The translations under genes were made by a program, and so were the position numbers. Source: Acinetobacter piscicola (GTDB lineage: Bacteria > Pseudomonadota > Gammaproteobacteria > Pseudomonadales > Moraxellaceae). From it: 64,000 nt of DNA. The stretch spans positions 2,418,001 to 2,482,000 of the forward strand of contig NZ_CP048659.1 of NCBI RefSeq assembly GCF_015218165.1. Reading direction: 5' to 3'. How positions within the stretch are numbered: the stretch's first letter is position 1; each line of letters starts with the position of its first letter. Of the stretch, positions 18,855-28,253 are shown piece by piece. Under the pieces are notes generated by a model. It did no database searches and had not been told where the DNA came from. It saw nothing but the letters and a program-made list of their open reading frames with translations.

Positions 18855-21692
18855 TTAAGGTTTTACAACAACCAAGACTTGAATCGCTTCAGGTGTAACT
18901 GCCAAACCTTCTAACAGATCTAAACCTTCTTTTTGCAGCTTTTGCAAACGGCTAATTTCATCTTCACGAATACTTGGATTGAACTGTTTTAAATAAGTCA
19001 AACGGTCAATCTCGTATTGCCATTTACTGCCATACATTTCTTTGGCTTGTTGTTTCAGCTCAGGTAATGCACCTTTAGCAAGCTCAAGTGCCTGTGCATA
19101 ACGCTGTTCGATCACTTCACGGCGTGCTTTCACCACTTGACGACAACTATTACTATCTAAATGATGTAAATAAGGTTTTAAAATTTCAGGCGCGATTTTA
19201 TTGGATAGATCCTGACCTTTTTCACTTAACAATACGCGAATCAACTGCTTTGGCAAACTTGAAGGTAAATTCAAGGCCTTAGGTGCAACAACATCAACTT
19301 TAAACCACACTTCAAGCAGAACTGAACCTTGTGGTAAAGCCGCTGATTTAAGCACAGCAACATTGGTACTACCAAAAGATTGTGTACGGATCATTTCCAT
19401 CACGCTTTCAGTAAATGGATGCTCTAAAGTGATGTATTGTGCATCTTCACGAATTTGTGCTTGGTCACGGTAGAAAGTAACGGTCATCCCTTCTTCATCA
19501 ATGTCTAAGCCTTGCACTTGCATTTGATCCGTTGGCTTGATGATCACTGTACCATTGCTTTGCTCATCAAAATCAATGTTTGTAGATGCCATAAAGCGCT
19601 TCATAAACATTGGCAATAAGGTATTATCATCGTAATCTTCAAGTGCATTGACAATCTCTTGTGCCACCATTGGACGACAAGAATTATACTCAAGCAAACG
19701 GTCACGCCCTTCTTGCAGTTCATCTTCAAGCGCTTGACGTTGTACATTTACAGCTTCAAGTAAATCTTCAAATGCTTGACCTTTGTCGGTCAATAGACAA
19801 TCTTTAAGGTCAACAATAAAGTTTTCTTGTAAGGTTTGTGCAGTTGGTGAAATATTACTGAAAATATTCAATGCTTCATTATACCAACGGAACATACGCT
19901 CTTGTGCGGTACCAAGTAAATAAGGCACATGAATTTGAATACGGTTTTCTTGACCAATACGGTCTAAACGACCAATACGCTGCTCGAGTACATCTGGGTT
20001 TGCAGGCAAATCAAATAAGACTAAATCTGAAGCAAACTGGAAGTTTCGTCCTTCTGAACCAATTTCAGAGCAAAGTAAAATCTGTGCACCATAAGAATCT
20101 TCAGCAAAATAAGCTGCGGCTTGGTCACGCTCAAGTAGGCTCATACCTTCATGGAACATCGCAGTACGGATCCCAGCATGGATACGTAAAGCATTTTCCA
20201 AAGCTTCAACCACAGGGCCACTACGTGCAATTAGCAATACTTTTTTATGTTTTAAATCTGTACGTAAACGCTCCATCAACCACATTACACGTGGGTCAGT
20301 TTCCATCCAAGCCCCATCAAGTTGAGCTTCTTCAGGCCACATTTGTTCACGTAATTTACCATCTTTCGACCAATTTTCTGGTGCAGGAAGTGGCGCAGGT
20401 TGACAGTCACGACCAGGGAAACCTTGAATTGCTTCACGGGTATTACGGAATAAAATACGCCCTGTTCCATGACGGTCTAACAACTCATGAATGGCACGGA
20501 AACGTTGTTCAGGTTGATCTTCAATCGCATGACCAAGTAAAGTTTCTACCGCAGCCAAATGTTCAGCTTCAAGCGGCAGATCAGACATCAATGCTTCTGC
20601 AATTTTCGCAGTATGATGATATTGCTCTTCTTCATCTAAGAAACGATCAAGCGAGCTAAAACGTTGTGGATCAAGTAAACGCAAACGTGCAAAATGACTT
20701 TCTACACCCAATTGTTCAGGTGTTGCGGTTAACAATAAAACGCCTGCGGTTTTTTCAGCAAACTCTTCAACAAGGTCATAACGATCATTACCACCTTCTT
20801 CTTCGCTCCACATCAAATGATGTGCTTCATCGACCACAAGTAAATCGAAACCTGCTTCAATCGCTTGCTCACGTAAATCATCATGGTCGATCATCAAGTC
20901 AACAGAGGCAATGATGCATTGTTCAGTGAGGAATGGATTAAGTTCAGGATCATGCTCTTTGATCGAAGCAGTACGCGTCAAATCAAACAATGAAAAATTC
21001 AAATTGAAACGACGGCGCATTTCAATCATCCACTGATATTGCAATGAATCAGGCACCAAAATCAAAATACGTTCAGAACGACCCGTTTTTAGTTGTTGGT
21101 GAATGATCAAACCTGCTTCAATGGTTTTACCCAAACCCACTTCATCGGCAAGTAAGACACGCGGTGCAAAACGTTTACCGACTTCATGGGCGATATAAAG
21201 CTGATGTGGAATCAACCCGACACGTGCGCCAATCAAGCCACGTAAAGGAGAATTTTGCATATTGGCTTGCATTTGCATGGCTTCGATGCGCAAGTCATAC
21301 CATTCTTTATAATCGACTTGGCTCGCAAGCAAACGATCAAGCGGTTTTGAAAGCTGAATAGATGCCCCAATACGGGTTTCATTGAGTGATTTACGTTCTT
21401 GTGTACCGTCCGCAAGTGTGCGAATCACATTATATCGCAATACACCATGACGATCTTCAACCGACTCGACAGTCCAAGTCACGCCTTCTTGATCTTGCAG
21501 CTCATCATTTGCATTAAAAACAATACGAGATAAAGGCGCGTTGTTGCGTGCATAAACACGTGTTTCGTCACTTTTGGGAAAGAGAATGCTAATTGAACGC
21601 TCATCAACGTCAATTAAAACACCTAAACCAAGTTCTGTTTCTGTATCAGATAACCAACGTTGACCTATAGCAAATTGTTGCAATTTTTCCAC
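18855..21692 (-). CDS. rapA: RNA polymerase-associated ATPase RapA
   Basis: A Swi2/Snf2 translocase that binds RNA polymerase and helps recycle it after transcription. At 945 residues it is close to the family's usual ~970. The N-terminal Tudor-like region opens FAIGQRWLSDTETELGLG. The ATPase core has LADEVGLGKTIEAG (Walker A, near residue 175), the DEAH box VVDEAHHL, LLLTATP, and in the second lobe LLCSEIGSEGRNFQFA and RIGRLDRIGQ. The C-terminal domains are complete. It lies downstream of an RluA-type gene on the same strand, with a 139-base gap. Confidence 0.97.
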   Translation of the reverse strand: MEKLQQFAIGQRWLSDTETELGLGVLIDVDERSISILFPKSDETRVYARNNAPLSRIVFNANDELQDQEGVTWTVESVEDRHGVLRYNVIRTLADGTQERKSLNETRIGASIQLSKPLDRLLASQVDYKEWYDLRIEAMQMQANMQNSPLRGLIGARVGLIPHQLYIAHEVGKRFAPRVLLADEVGLGKTIEAGLIIHQQLKTGRSERILILVPDSLQYQWMIEMRRRFNLNFSLFDLTRTASIKEHDPELNPFLTEQCIIASVDLMIDHDDLREQAIEAGFDLLVVDEAHHLMWSEEEGGNDRYDLVEEFAEKTAGVLLLTATPEQLGVESHFARLRLLDPQRFSSLDRFLDEEEQYHHTAKIAEALMSDLPLEAEHLAAVETLLGHAIEDQPEQRFRAIHELLDRHGTGRILFRNTREAIQGFPGRDCQPAPLPAPENWSKDGKLREQMWPEEAQLDGAWMETDPRVMWLMERLRTDLKHKKVLLIARSGPVVEALENALRIHAGIRTAMFHEGMSLLERDQAAAYFAEDSYGAQILLCSEIGSEGRNFQFASDLVLFDLPANPDVLEQRIGRLDRIGQENRIQIHVPYLLGTAQERMFRWYNEALNIFSNISPTAQTLQENFIVDLKDCLLTDKGQAFEDLLEAVNVQRQALEDELQEGRDRLLEYNSCRPMVAQEIVNALEDYDDNTLLPMFMKRFMASTNIDFDEQSNGTVIIKPTDQMQVQGLDIDEEGMTVTFYRDQAQIREDAQYITLEHPFTESVMEMIRTQSFGSTNVAVLKSAALPQGSVLLEVWFKVDVVAPKALNLPSSLPKQLIRVLLSEKGQDLSNKIAPEILKPYLHHLDSNSCRQVVKARREVIEQRYAQALELAKGALPELKQQAKEMYGSKWQYEIDRLTYLKQFNPSIREDEISRLQKLQKEGLDLLEGLAVTPEAIQVLVVVKP

Positions 21693-21831
21693 CTTTATCT
21701 CATGTTAGGACTGAAAACAGTTGCTCAAATCAGGAGAATATTTGAACAAAGTTTTACCCCATTACGCAATACTTTTTGACACAAAGCCCACTAAAATAAT
21801 GAGCATTTTCAATCTTGATTAATAAAACAAC

Positions 21832-22476
21832 CTAAAAAGGCACAGGACAATGAAATTGTACAGGCTCCTCTGTTTTAGGATGATGAAAGCGCAGCTGTTC
21901 TGCGTGTAGGCACAGACGTGGCATGAGCGCTTGTTGCTCAACTGTTGCATATAACGTGTCACCAATAATGGGGTGACCTAAAAACTGTAAATGTACACGC
22001 AGTTGATGAGAACGTCCTGTAATCGGTGTTAATTTGACACGCGTGACAGGCTGTTCTTGTATTTCAAAATGTTCTATTGCCTGCCACTCAGTAATGGCAG
22101 GTTTATTGTGCTCAGGGTCAGCAATATGTAAAGGAGGACGACTTGGATCATACACCACAGGGACATCGATGATCCCTTGACCTTGTAAATGTCCAGCCAC
22201 AACAGCTTGATAAATTTTTGAGGTTTGACGTTCTTGGAACTGACGAGAAATGCATTTTTGTCCCCATTTAGACAGTCCAAACACTAAAATGCCTGAAGTA
22301 TCACGATCTAAACGATGGATCAGTAAAGTTTTGGGTTCTATTTTTAATAAGCGATTGATCACACAATCTTGTAAATCTGCTGTTTTTCCGGGAACTGTGA
22401 GTATACCTGCTGGTTTTGCGATCACCATAAAATCTTCATCACGATGTATCAGGTGTTCGGTAAGAAAATTACTCAA
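21832..22476 (-). CDS. RluA-family pseudouridine synthase
   Basis: A 214-residue enzyme that isomerises uridine to pseudouridine in rRNA or tRNA. The catalytic aspartate lies in HRLDRDTSGILVFG (about residues 54-67); other family blocks are KPAGILTVPG, TGRSHQLRVHLQFLGHPIIGDTLY and the C-terminal LCLHAEQLRFHHP. The short length without an S4 domain fits the RluA subgroup (23S U746 and tRNA U32 in E. coli). The exact target cannot be assigned from sequence. Confidence 0.88.
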   Translation of the reverse strand: MSNFLTEHLIHRDEDFMVIAKPAGILTVPGKTADLQDCVINRLLKIEPKTLLIHRLDRDTSGILVFGLSKWGQKCISRQFQERQTSKIYQAVVAGHLQGQGIIDVPVVYDPSRPPLHIADPEHNKPAITEWQAIEHFEIQEQPVTRVKLTPITGRSHQLRVHLQFLGHPIIGDTLYATVEQQALMPRLCLHAEQLRFHHPKTEEPVQFHCPVPF

Positions 22477-22982
22477 GGTTCAATTCCGCTGATCGTGCAA
22501 ACAAGCAGGCAATGATAAGAATCTTAGCCTAAAAATACAATGAATATTTTCGTTTTTTCGATTGATTACGTCAATTTTCCTCATCTAAAAAATAGAAAAT
22601 GCTTTTAAGTCTCTACAGGGTTTTAATTGCTGCTATCACAATAAAAAATAGTTTTAAAATATCCTAAGCTTTCACACCATAAAAATAAAAATGCATCATA
22701 GGAACATCACAACGACATCAAAAATTTGATTGAATAGCCTTTGAAAAAATTTTGAAAATCATTGATTACTTCCACACAAAAAGATCGTATGACAAACAAA
22801 AGCATCAATATCGTTATTGTACTTTGATGCAATCAACATATGAACAGCCAGAGACAAAATCATATCTTTTGCCAAGAAATTGATAAAAAATGCTCAAAAC
22901 TGGCTTATTTATAGCAAATTTTGGCATCTTTCAAACTTATTTCATTCACCATGAGCTGCTATAAATAGGTTAGAACAAACTG
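22477..22982. other. Intergenic region with an inverted repeat before a lipoprotein gene
   Basis: About 500 AT-rich bases with no ORF. At the right end, arms of 13 bases (22904-22916 CTTATTTATAGCA and 22957-22969 TGCTATAAATAGG, 12 of 13 paired) enclose 40 bases and end 13 bases before the next start codon. The right arm contains TATAAA, so the repeat could overlap the promoter. Nothing else was recognised. Confidence 0.45.
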
Positions 22983-23693
22983 ATGAGTATAATAATGAAG
23001 TTGATCCAAAATTCTCTTGTTGCACTTGCACTTGGCACATCTAGCATTTTAACAGGCTGTGCAACAGCAACCCTTCTTGATAAAGATGATGGTATTCGCA
23101 CCAAAACTGTTAAAAATGTCTTAATTAATGACTATGTTGTTGCTTTTGGAAAGCCTGCACAAACACTCCCCAACATTCCACAAGACAGCATTGTTATTGT
23201 GGGTCAACAATATAACTATGTCCTTACACACGGCGGTGCAAAATTTGCTAAAGTCATCTCAGCCCTTGACCCGAAAAACATTCAAGTCACCCGTTCCCTC
23301 GACTTTTATTCAGCAAAAAATGATGGAAATTTTTCAGGTTCATTGGATCTGTCTTATATCAAACTCGCTGAAGATGTCAGCAAAGCTGACCGAGAGTTTT
23401 TCATTGAAAATGGTGCCGAAGAATGTACCAACTCAAGTGATCAGCGCTTAAAGGCACAACGTTTTTGTTTCGATATTAAACTCGCAGGTGTGGTCTACCC
23501 TGCTGCAAGCAACCGTGACTCTTTCAAAGCCTTGAGTAAACCTTATCGCATTAGTATTTATACGCAAACACAGGAAAAGGACTATTCTCAAGCAAGCAGC
23601 AATGCTGCAAATAAACTGATGTTATTCCCATTTGCTGTCGCATTTGATGTGGTGACTTTACCTTTCCAAGCCATTCATAAAATATTTGATTAA
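22983..23693 (+). CDS. Predicted lipoprotein, YceK/YidQ-like C-terminus
   Basis: 236 residues with a lipoprotein signal peptide ending in the lipobox LTGC (cysteine about residue 25), so probably anchored in a membrane facing the periplasm. The C-terminal PFAVAFDVVTLPFQAIHKIF resembles the end of YceK/YidQ-type small lipoproteins. The middle is unrecognised. Two ATGs are possible, at 22983 and 22995; the second gives the more typical short signal (MKLIQNSLVALALG). A membrane-protein gene follows on the same strand. Confidence 0.65.
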   Translation: MSIIMKLIQNSLVALALGTSSILTGCATATLLDKDDGIRTKTVKNVLINDYVVAFGKPAQTLPNIPQDSIVIVGQQYNYVLTHGGAKFAKVISALDPKNIQVTRSLDFYSAKNDGNFSGSLDLSYIKLAEDVSKADREFFIENGAEECTNSSDQRLKAQRFCFDIKLAGVVYPAASNRDSFKALSKPYRISIYTQTQEKDYSQASSNAANKLMLFPFAVAFDVVTLPFQAIHKIFD

Positions 23694-23749
23694 TCCCTTA
23701 AATCTATGCAGGATGATCATCAGATTTCCTGCATCATGCCCATCTATTT

Positions 23750-24766
23750 ATGATTCCTTTTTCATTTGCATATTTGTGGATTTTTCTAGTTGCAGCAATT
23801 GGCAGTTTGGTTTTTTGCCTGTTTGCCATTGGACTAGTGTTCAGTAAACAATGCCGTATAAAACTTAAAAATGGCAATATTTTTATACAGTCTTTATTTG
23901 TCAGTAGTTGTTTATGTGTAGTGCTTGCGTTTGGACTCGCTTTTTTAGTTGAAACAGCAAAACGTGAAAGTCAAACTGAACATGAAGCAACCTATAAAAC
24001 GCTGACTGCACCACAAACCATTTTAGGCATTCCCATGCCTACAGGCACAGAGCTGTATTTATTCGAACCCAACAATTTAAATTCATTTCGTGAAGCGACT
24101 TTTCCTACCCCTGTGGCTTTTGGCAATTTTCAAATTGATAATGTACAAATCCCAAGAGGATTTGAGTTAGAAATGTTTGATGATCGTTCAATCACTTTAC
24201 GTGGTAAAGGCACAGATCAAGTCGAAGGTTGGCAATGTAAGCTCGAAAATTATATAAAAGTCTATTTAGATGAAAAAGCTAATATTTCAGGTTTGGAATA
24301 TTGCGCTTTGGCCCATCCTGTCAAACTGAAACACATCACTTTGCAAGCTCAAGCAGAGATTCAACGCAGCCAATATCCGAAATATCCCGATGGCTTCATC
24401 GCCCGAGATCTGTGGCAGATTAAAAATCCAATCACCCACTATAAAAATATGTCCTTAGAATGGGCTACAGTCTATTTAGATACACATCATAAAGTGCTGG
24501 GTATAGAAAATGGTACGCTTGCCAATGAAATGCATTTAGGTGGAATTGACTACCCGAAAGGTACTGAGTTGAGTTTATTACTACACCCATTACTCAAAGA
24601 CCAAGAAACTTGGCTACTGATCCCTCCTACAAACCAAACAGCAAAAGCCAAAGATGGCACGACTTATACAGATCAACAAGCGATTTTACACACTAGTCAT
24701 GGGCAAGTTTTAAAAGTTCTCAGTGCTTATGATGACAGCATCATGTACCGCAGAAGCAATCATTAA
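23750..24766 (+). CDS. Predicted inner-membrane protein with soluble C-terminal domain
   Basis: A 338-residue protein. Two hydrophobic helices lie near the N-terminus (WIFLVAAIGSLVFCLFAIGL and SLFVSSCLCVVLAFGLAFLV), followed by a soluble domain of about 260 residues. The soluble part repeats a theme of PxPTGTELYLFE, IPRGFELEMFD and YPKGTELSLLL, suggesting three related beta units; relatives often look like MORN or toxin-associated repeats, but I do not recognise the family. It is 56 bases downstream of the lipoprotein gene and may share its transcript. Confidence 0.6.
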   Translation: MIPFSFAYLWIFLVAAIGSLVFCLFAIGLVFSKQCRIKLKNGNIFIQSLFVSSCLCVVLAFGLAFLVETAKRESQTEHEATYKTLTAPQTILGIPMPTGTELYLFEPNNLNSFREATFPTPVAFGNFQIDNVQIPRGFELEMFDDRSITLRGKGTDQVEGWQCKLENYIKVYLDEKANISGLEYCALAHPVKLKHITLQAQAEIQRSQYPKYPDGFIARDLWQIKNPITHYKNMSLEWATVYLDTHHKVLGIENGTLANEMHLGGIDYPKGTELSLLLHPLLKDQETWLLIPPTNQTAKAKDGTTYTDQQAILHTSHGQVLKVLSAYDDSIMYRRSNH

Positions 24767-24979
24767 ATAAAAACCATGATATTATTTTTTCAATGTGATA
24801 CATACAAATTAAAGATTGGTTTCTCATACAATCACGCATGTGAAATTTATTTGAATACATATTTCGCTTCTGAGTTCATTCAAAATTGTTATACATATAT
24901 TTTCTTACATTTTTCATTCGACATAGTATACTGCTAGAACCTATTTAGCTCATCTCTTTCTGAGTGCATTTTCATCGCT

Positions 24980-26185
24980 ATGAAAAATTCCAGTTTATCG
25001 CAAACTTTTATTAAATCTTTCAGTATCTTATCAATTTCCGTCAGTCTGATTGCATGTGGGAAAGGCTCATGGTTTGGCGATGATGAGCCACAACTTGAAA
25101 GCGAGCAAATCCGAAAATTAATTCCTAATCGTGTCCAAAACCGTGAGTCTTGGGCAAAAGATATGTTTGATATTTCCCAAGAACTCAATATTCCAACTAC
25201 CAAAGACAATGTTTGTACCATGATCGCCGTCGTTGATCAGGAATCAAATTTTGTTGCCAATCCTGTTGTACCAGGCTTAGGCGACAAAGCTGTAAAAGAA
25301 GTCACAACGCGTTTAAATGAAAAATTTGAAGATAAACTCGGTGAAACGATTGGTGGTACCGTTGCCACTTATTTTGAACAAGTACTCAAAACCCAACCAA
25401 CACCTGAAGACAACTATCTCAAACAAATGCGTAAAGTCAGAACTGAAAAAGACTTAGACGTGTTGTATCGTGAAATTTTTGCGTATATGGCCAAGCATTA
25501 TCATGTCAGTGCTTTAACAGGTGCAGCAAAATTGGTGGGACAAGATATTGGTGAAAAAATGAATCCAATCACCACATTGGGTTCAATGCAAGTCCATATC
25601 AATTATGCAAAAGATAACAAACGCAGTAGTATGAGCACCAATGAATTACGTGATGACCTCTATACAGAATATGGCAGTTTATATTATGGCATTCATCGTC
25701 TCATGTTATACCCTGCAGATTATGATAAAGCGATTTATCGTTTTGCTGACTACAATTCAGGTATGTATTCAAGTCGAAATGCTGCTTTTCAAAAAATGGT
25801 TGATAAACTTGCCGATGCTGATTTAGCTTTAGATGGTGATTTACTCTCTTATGATAAAAATGGCAACCCTCGGGCAGCAACAACCACGACTGAAAAAACC
25901 ATTATCAGTTTATTTGCGAAAAATAATATTTTAGTAACACCGCGTCAGTTACGTAATGACCTAAAAAAAGAGAAAGAAAAAGGCTTTGAAAAAACGCAAA
26001 CTTATATTGCTATTTCAAAACTGTATAAAGAGAAAACAGGCAAAGAGCCAATGTATGCAATCATGCCTGAAGTGGTGATTTCAGGCCCTAAACTCAGTCG
26101 TGATTACAATACCAACTGGTATGCAAGTCGTGTAAATGGACGCTATGAAACATGCATGCAACGCGCAAAACGTATAAGAACTTAG
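24980..26185 (+). CDS. DUF1615 lipoprotein
   Basis: 401 residues with a lipoprotein signal ending at LIAC. DUF1615 proteins have a lysozyme-like core: here VCTMIAVVDQESNFVANPVVPG carries a plausible catalytic glutamate, followed by TTLGSMQVHINYA and RFADYNSGMYSSRNAAFQ, which resemble lytic transglycosylase motifs II and III. A role in peptidoglycan cleavage is inference. Its 3' end overlaps the next ORF by 34 bases, so the two are likely co-translated. Confidence 0.75.
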   Translation: MKNSSLSQTFIKSFSILSISVSLIACGKGSWFGDDEPQLESEQIRKLIPNRVQNRESWAKDMFDISQELNIPTTKDNVCTMIAVVDQESNFVANPVVPGLGDKAVKEVTTRLNEKFEDKLGETIGGTVATYFEQVLKTQPTPEDNYLKQMRKVRTEKDLDVLYREIFAYMAKHYHVSALTGAAKLVGQDIGEKMNPITTLGSMQVHINYAKDNKRSSMSTNELRDDLYTEYGSLYYGIHRLMLYPADYDKAIYRFADYNSGMYSSRNAAFQKMVDKLADADLALDGDLLSYDKNGNPRAATTTTEKTIISLFAKNNILVTPRQLRNDLKKEKEKGFEKTQTYIAISKLYKEKTGKEPMYAIMPEVVISGPKLSRDYNTNWYASRVNGRYETCMQRAKRIRT

Positions 26186-26799
26186 CTTTATTTGATTTTG
26201 ATGGAACCTTGTGCAAAAAAGACAGTTTCACAGGGTTCATTTTCTATGCCCTAAAAAAGCGTCACATCGTCAAACAGGGCATTAAAATTTTACCTTGGAT
26301 TCAAGCTTATTATTTAAATATTTACCCAGCACACTCAATGCGAAATAAGTTATTTAAAGCCATGTTTAAAGATGCCAAGGCTTCAGAAATTCAAGATATT
26401 GCCGAAGAATATGCCTATCAGTTGATAGGACAACTTGATGCTAAAATTTATCAACAGTTATTAGAGCACCAAGAACAAGGTGATCATATTGTTTTAGTTT
26501 CGGCTTCTGTCGATATTTACTTAGAAGTCATTTGTCATCTACTAGATATTGATTTGATCTGTACTCAAACAGAAATCGTTGCTGGAAAATATACGGGGAA
26601 TTATTCCACACTTGATTGTAGTAGCGAGCAGAAAAAAATCCGAATTTTAGAAAAATATGATCTAGATCAATATGATAAAATTTATGCTTATGGCAATAGC
26701 ATTGAGGATTTAGAGATGTTAAGTTTGGCAGATTATAAATTTATGGTGGGTGAGGATACACAGTTACCCAGTTTAGAGAATAAAATGAAATTGGCTTAG
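26152..26799 (+). CDS. HAD-IB family phosphatase
   Basis: 215 residues with all HAD motifs: LFDFDGTLCKKDSF (motif I), VLVSASVDIYLEVI (motif II), a lysine near EQKKIRILE, and YAYGNSIEDLEMLSLADY (motif IV). It belongs to the subfamily IB group that includes SerB-like phosphoserine and phospholipid phosphatases. The substrate is unknown. The start overlaps the DUF1615 gene by 34 bases. The gene ends just before the left boundary of the integrated element, where it originally converged on proB. Confidence 0.8.
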   Translation: MHATRKTYKNLALFDFDGTLCKKDSFTGFIFYALKKRHIVKQGIKILPWIQAYYLNIYPAHSMRNKLFKAMFKDAKASEIQDIAEEYAYQLIGQLDAKIYQQLLEHQEQGDHIVLVSASVDIYLEVICHLLDIDLICTQTEIVAGKYTGNYSTLDCSSEQKKIRILEKYDLDQYDKIYAYGNSIEDLEMLSLADYKFMVGEDTQLPSLENKMKLA

Positions 26800-26810
26800 T
26801 TAAATCAAAT

Positions 26811-26840
26811 AAGGCTCGACTCCTTACAGAATCAAGCCTT
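26811..26840 (-). terminator. Displaced original terminator of proB
   Basis: AAGGCTCGA pairs with TCAAGCCTT (one mismatch). The loop and following bases closely resemble the terminator now at 37438-37467 next to proB. Just right of it is a copy of the proB 3' end. I read it as the chromosomal terminator that proB used before the element inserted; today it can serve the HAD gene from the other side. Confidence 0.65.
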
Positions 26841-26866
26841 AATCATATCTTTAAGACAATAGGTTT

Positions 26867-26891
26867 TAATAAATCGCCATATGATTGCGAT
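26867..26891. repeat. Left attachment site (attL): copy of the proB 3' end
   Basis: 25 bases matching 37499-37523 at 23 positions, with a perfect 16-bp core GCCATATGATTGCGAT at 26876-26891. Read on the minus strand it encodes RNHMAIY followed by TAA, the same last residues as proB, with synonymous changes only. It marks the chromosome side of the integrated element. Confidence 0.85.
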
Positions 26892-27550
26892 ATATTATTT
26901 TAATAAGATATTGTTTTAATTATATTATTTATATAACTTTAATTTTTTAACCTCCATTTTAACCTCCAATCGTGTTCTATACTCCCCTCTTTTATGAGGA
27001 AAAATTATTTTTATTTACTGTACAAAAAATAGATATTCAAGTGTAGATATAGGGGGGATATTCAAATACTCAGCACCCATTTAGTAAATGACCGCACCTA
27101 TAAACATATTTTTATACGCCCGAAATTAAAAATTGAGGGTCTTGACTTGATGAATAATAAATGAGTGGTTGGAATGCTATCCCTCATGCGCTCCAGTGCA
27201 TTTTATTCTACTGGTGACTTGTTCGGGTTCATTATGTTTTTCACATTTAAAATGGTGAGTTCAATCGCCTTGATCTGTAGGCAATGACAACTATAAACAA
27301 CCGCCTAAGAACTTGTCGTCAAAAAAGACGGACAGGTATATCCAAGCTGCTCCCTTAAATGGAGGATGAGATAATAGCAGTACCATTTATCGGCAGTGCT
27401 TTTTCATTCTTCTTGGATGGAATAGTAGAAATGACACATAACAGTAAGTTCACTCTATTTAAACCTATCGAATTCGATACCTTTAAAACCATATCGGTGA
27501 TGGTAACAACATATTTGCCTGTTGCTTGACTTGAACTCGCTTAATGACAG
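26892..27550. other. Left arm of the element, non-coding
   Basis: No supported gene. It holds the two integrase-type repeats at 26945-26967. A GTCGTC-AAAAAA-GACGGAC hairpin lies at about 27315-27334 (a similar GTCGTCAAAAAAGACG recurs near 29240). There is also a short open stretch on the minus strand without start or ribosome site. The base composition is AT-rich and unlike the flanking core genes. Confidence 0.5.
26945..26967. repeat. Two direct repeats TTTTAACCTCC, probable integrase arm sites
   Basis: Copies at 26945-26955 and 26957-26967, 12-base period. The same sequence occurs at the other end of the element (37364-37399). Paired short direct repeats near both att sites are typical arm-type binding sites of tyrosine recombinases; assignment is by position. 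Confidence 0.6.
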
Positions 27551-27934
27551 TTTTCCTTGAAGTTCCTTGAAAAAATCAAACAACCATCAAATAGGATTAA
27601 ACCTTGCCACGTATAGCTTATAGGCTGTTTTATATCATTTTTAATTGATAGCTCATCAAGGAAAATATCTATCGGTTTGAATTAGGTGTAATTACACCAG
27701 TTTTCTTGATGAAATAGATAACCGTCAAATTAAGCGTAAACCTTACTGTATGTAGGTTATAGGGTGCGTTTAATTGTTTTTATTTATGGCTCATCAAAAT
27801 ACTACCCTCATAGCATGTACCTACATTTAGTCTTACAAAATGAATATTCGTCAAAGGTGGCGTAAAGGTTACACCATATAGCTTTGAGCATAAGTTAAGA
27901 TGATTTTTAGCATTGGGTTGTAAGACTAAATATA

Positions 27935-27956
27935 GGATGCCATTTGAAATGTGACC
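27935..27956. repeat. 22-bp direct repeat, copy 1
   Basis: Identical to 28232-28253; core GATGCCATTTGAAATGTGAC. The two copies lie 297 bases apart and bracket the small zinc-ribbon gene. A reversed AAATGTGACC recurs near 29291-29300. Confidence 0.8.
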
Positions 27957-27962
27957 AGTGCA

Positions 27963-28124
27963 TTAACTAAGCCTATCCATGTGTTTACTGTAGGTTATTC
28001 TATTGCACTTATGACATTTCCATTCACTGACTGCATCGAAATGATAGACTTGCTTCCCATCTAGGGTTTTCACTACCTCATACTTATGAGCGCAAAACAA
28101 AGATTTTAATATATCTAAAAACAT
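27963..28124 (-). CDS. Small zinc-ribbon-like phage protein
   Basis: A 53-residue ORF translated by hand: MFLDILKSLFCAHKYEVVKT, then a short linker and WKCHKCNRITYSKHMDRLS. The Cys-x-His and Cys-His-x-Cys groups could bind one zinc ion. The layout resembles small DUF1660-type prophage proteins. A GGGG ribosome site lies 6 bases before the ATG at 28122-28124. It sits inside the otherwise non-coding array region and is bracketed by the 22-bp direct repeats. Confidence 0.6.
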   Translation of the reverse strand: MFLDILKSLFCAHKYEVVKTLDGKQVYHFDAVSEWKCHKCNRITYSKHMDRLS

Positions 28125-28231
28125 TTTTTACCCCTTTTAAATAATGTTTTCAATAACTTACAATTACTAATATATATAAAATTTTTAAACCTAAAACAAC
28201 AACTTTTAATTGAATAATAAATAAACGTATT

Positions 28232-28253
28232 GGATGCCATTTGAAATGTGACC
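28232..28253. repeat. 22-bp direct repeat, copy 2
   Basis: Second identical copy of the repeat at 27935-27956. Copy 1 continues with AGTGCATTAAC. Copy 2 does not, but a similar ACCAGTCATTAAA appears near 28447, after the module at 28293-28407, as if that module had inserted into this copy. Confidence 0.7.

Noticed and set aside
19871..20659. 262-residue ORF antisense to rapA
   Set aside because: It is a shadow frame of a well-conserved gene, with no plausible start and His/Gln-rich composition typical of antisense frames.
26860..26900. tRNA gene as the integration target
   Set aside because: No tRNA-like cloverleaf at either boundary; the duplicated core is the 3' end of proB.
27190..27300. 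Short minus-strand open stretch with a CHC motif, possible phage Com-like protein
   Set aside because: The frame is closed upstream by a stop and has no start or ribosome site. It could be a remnant, but the evidence is too thin.
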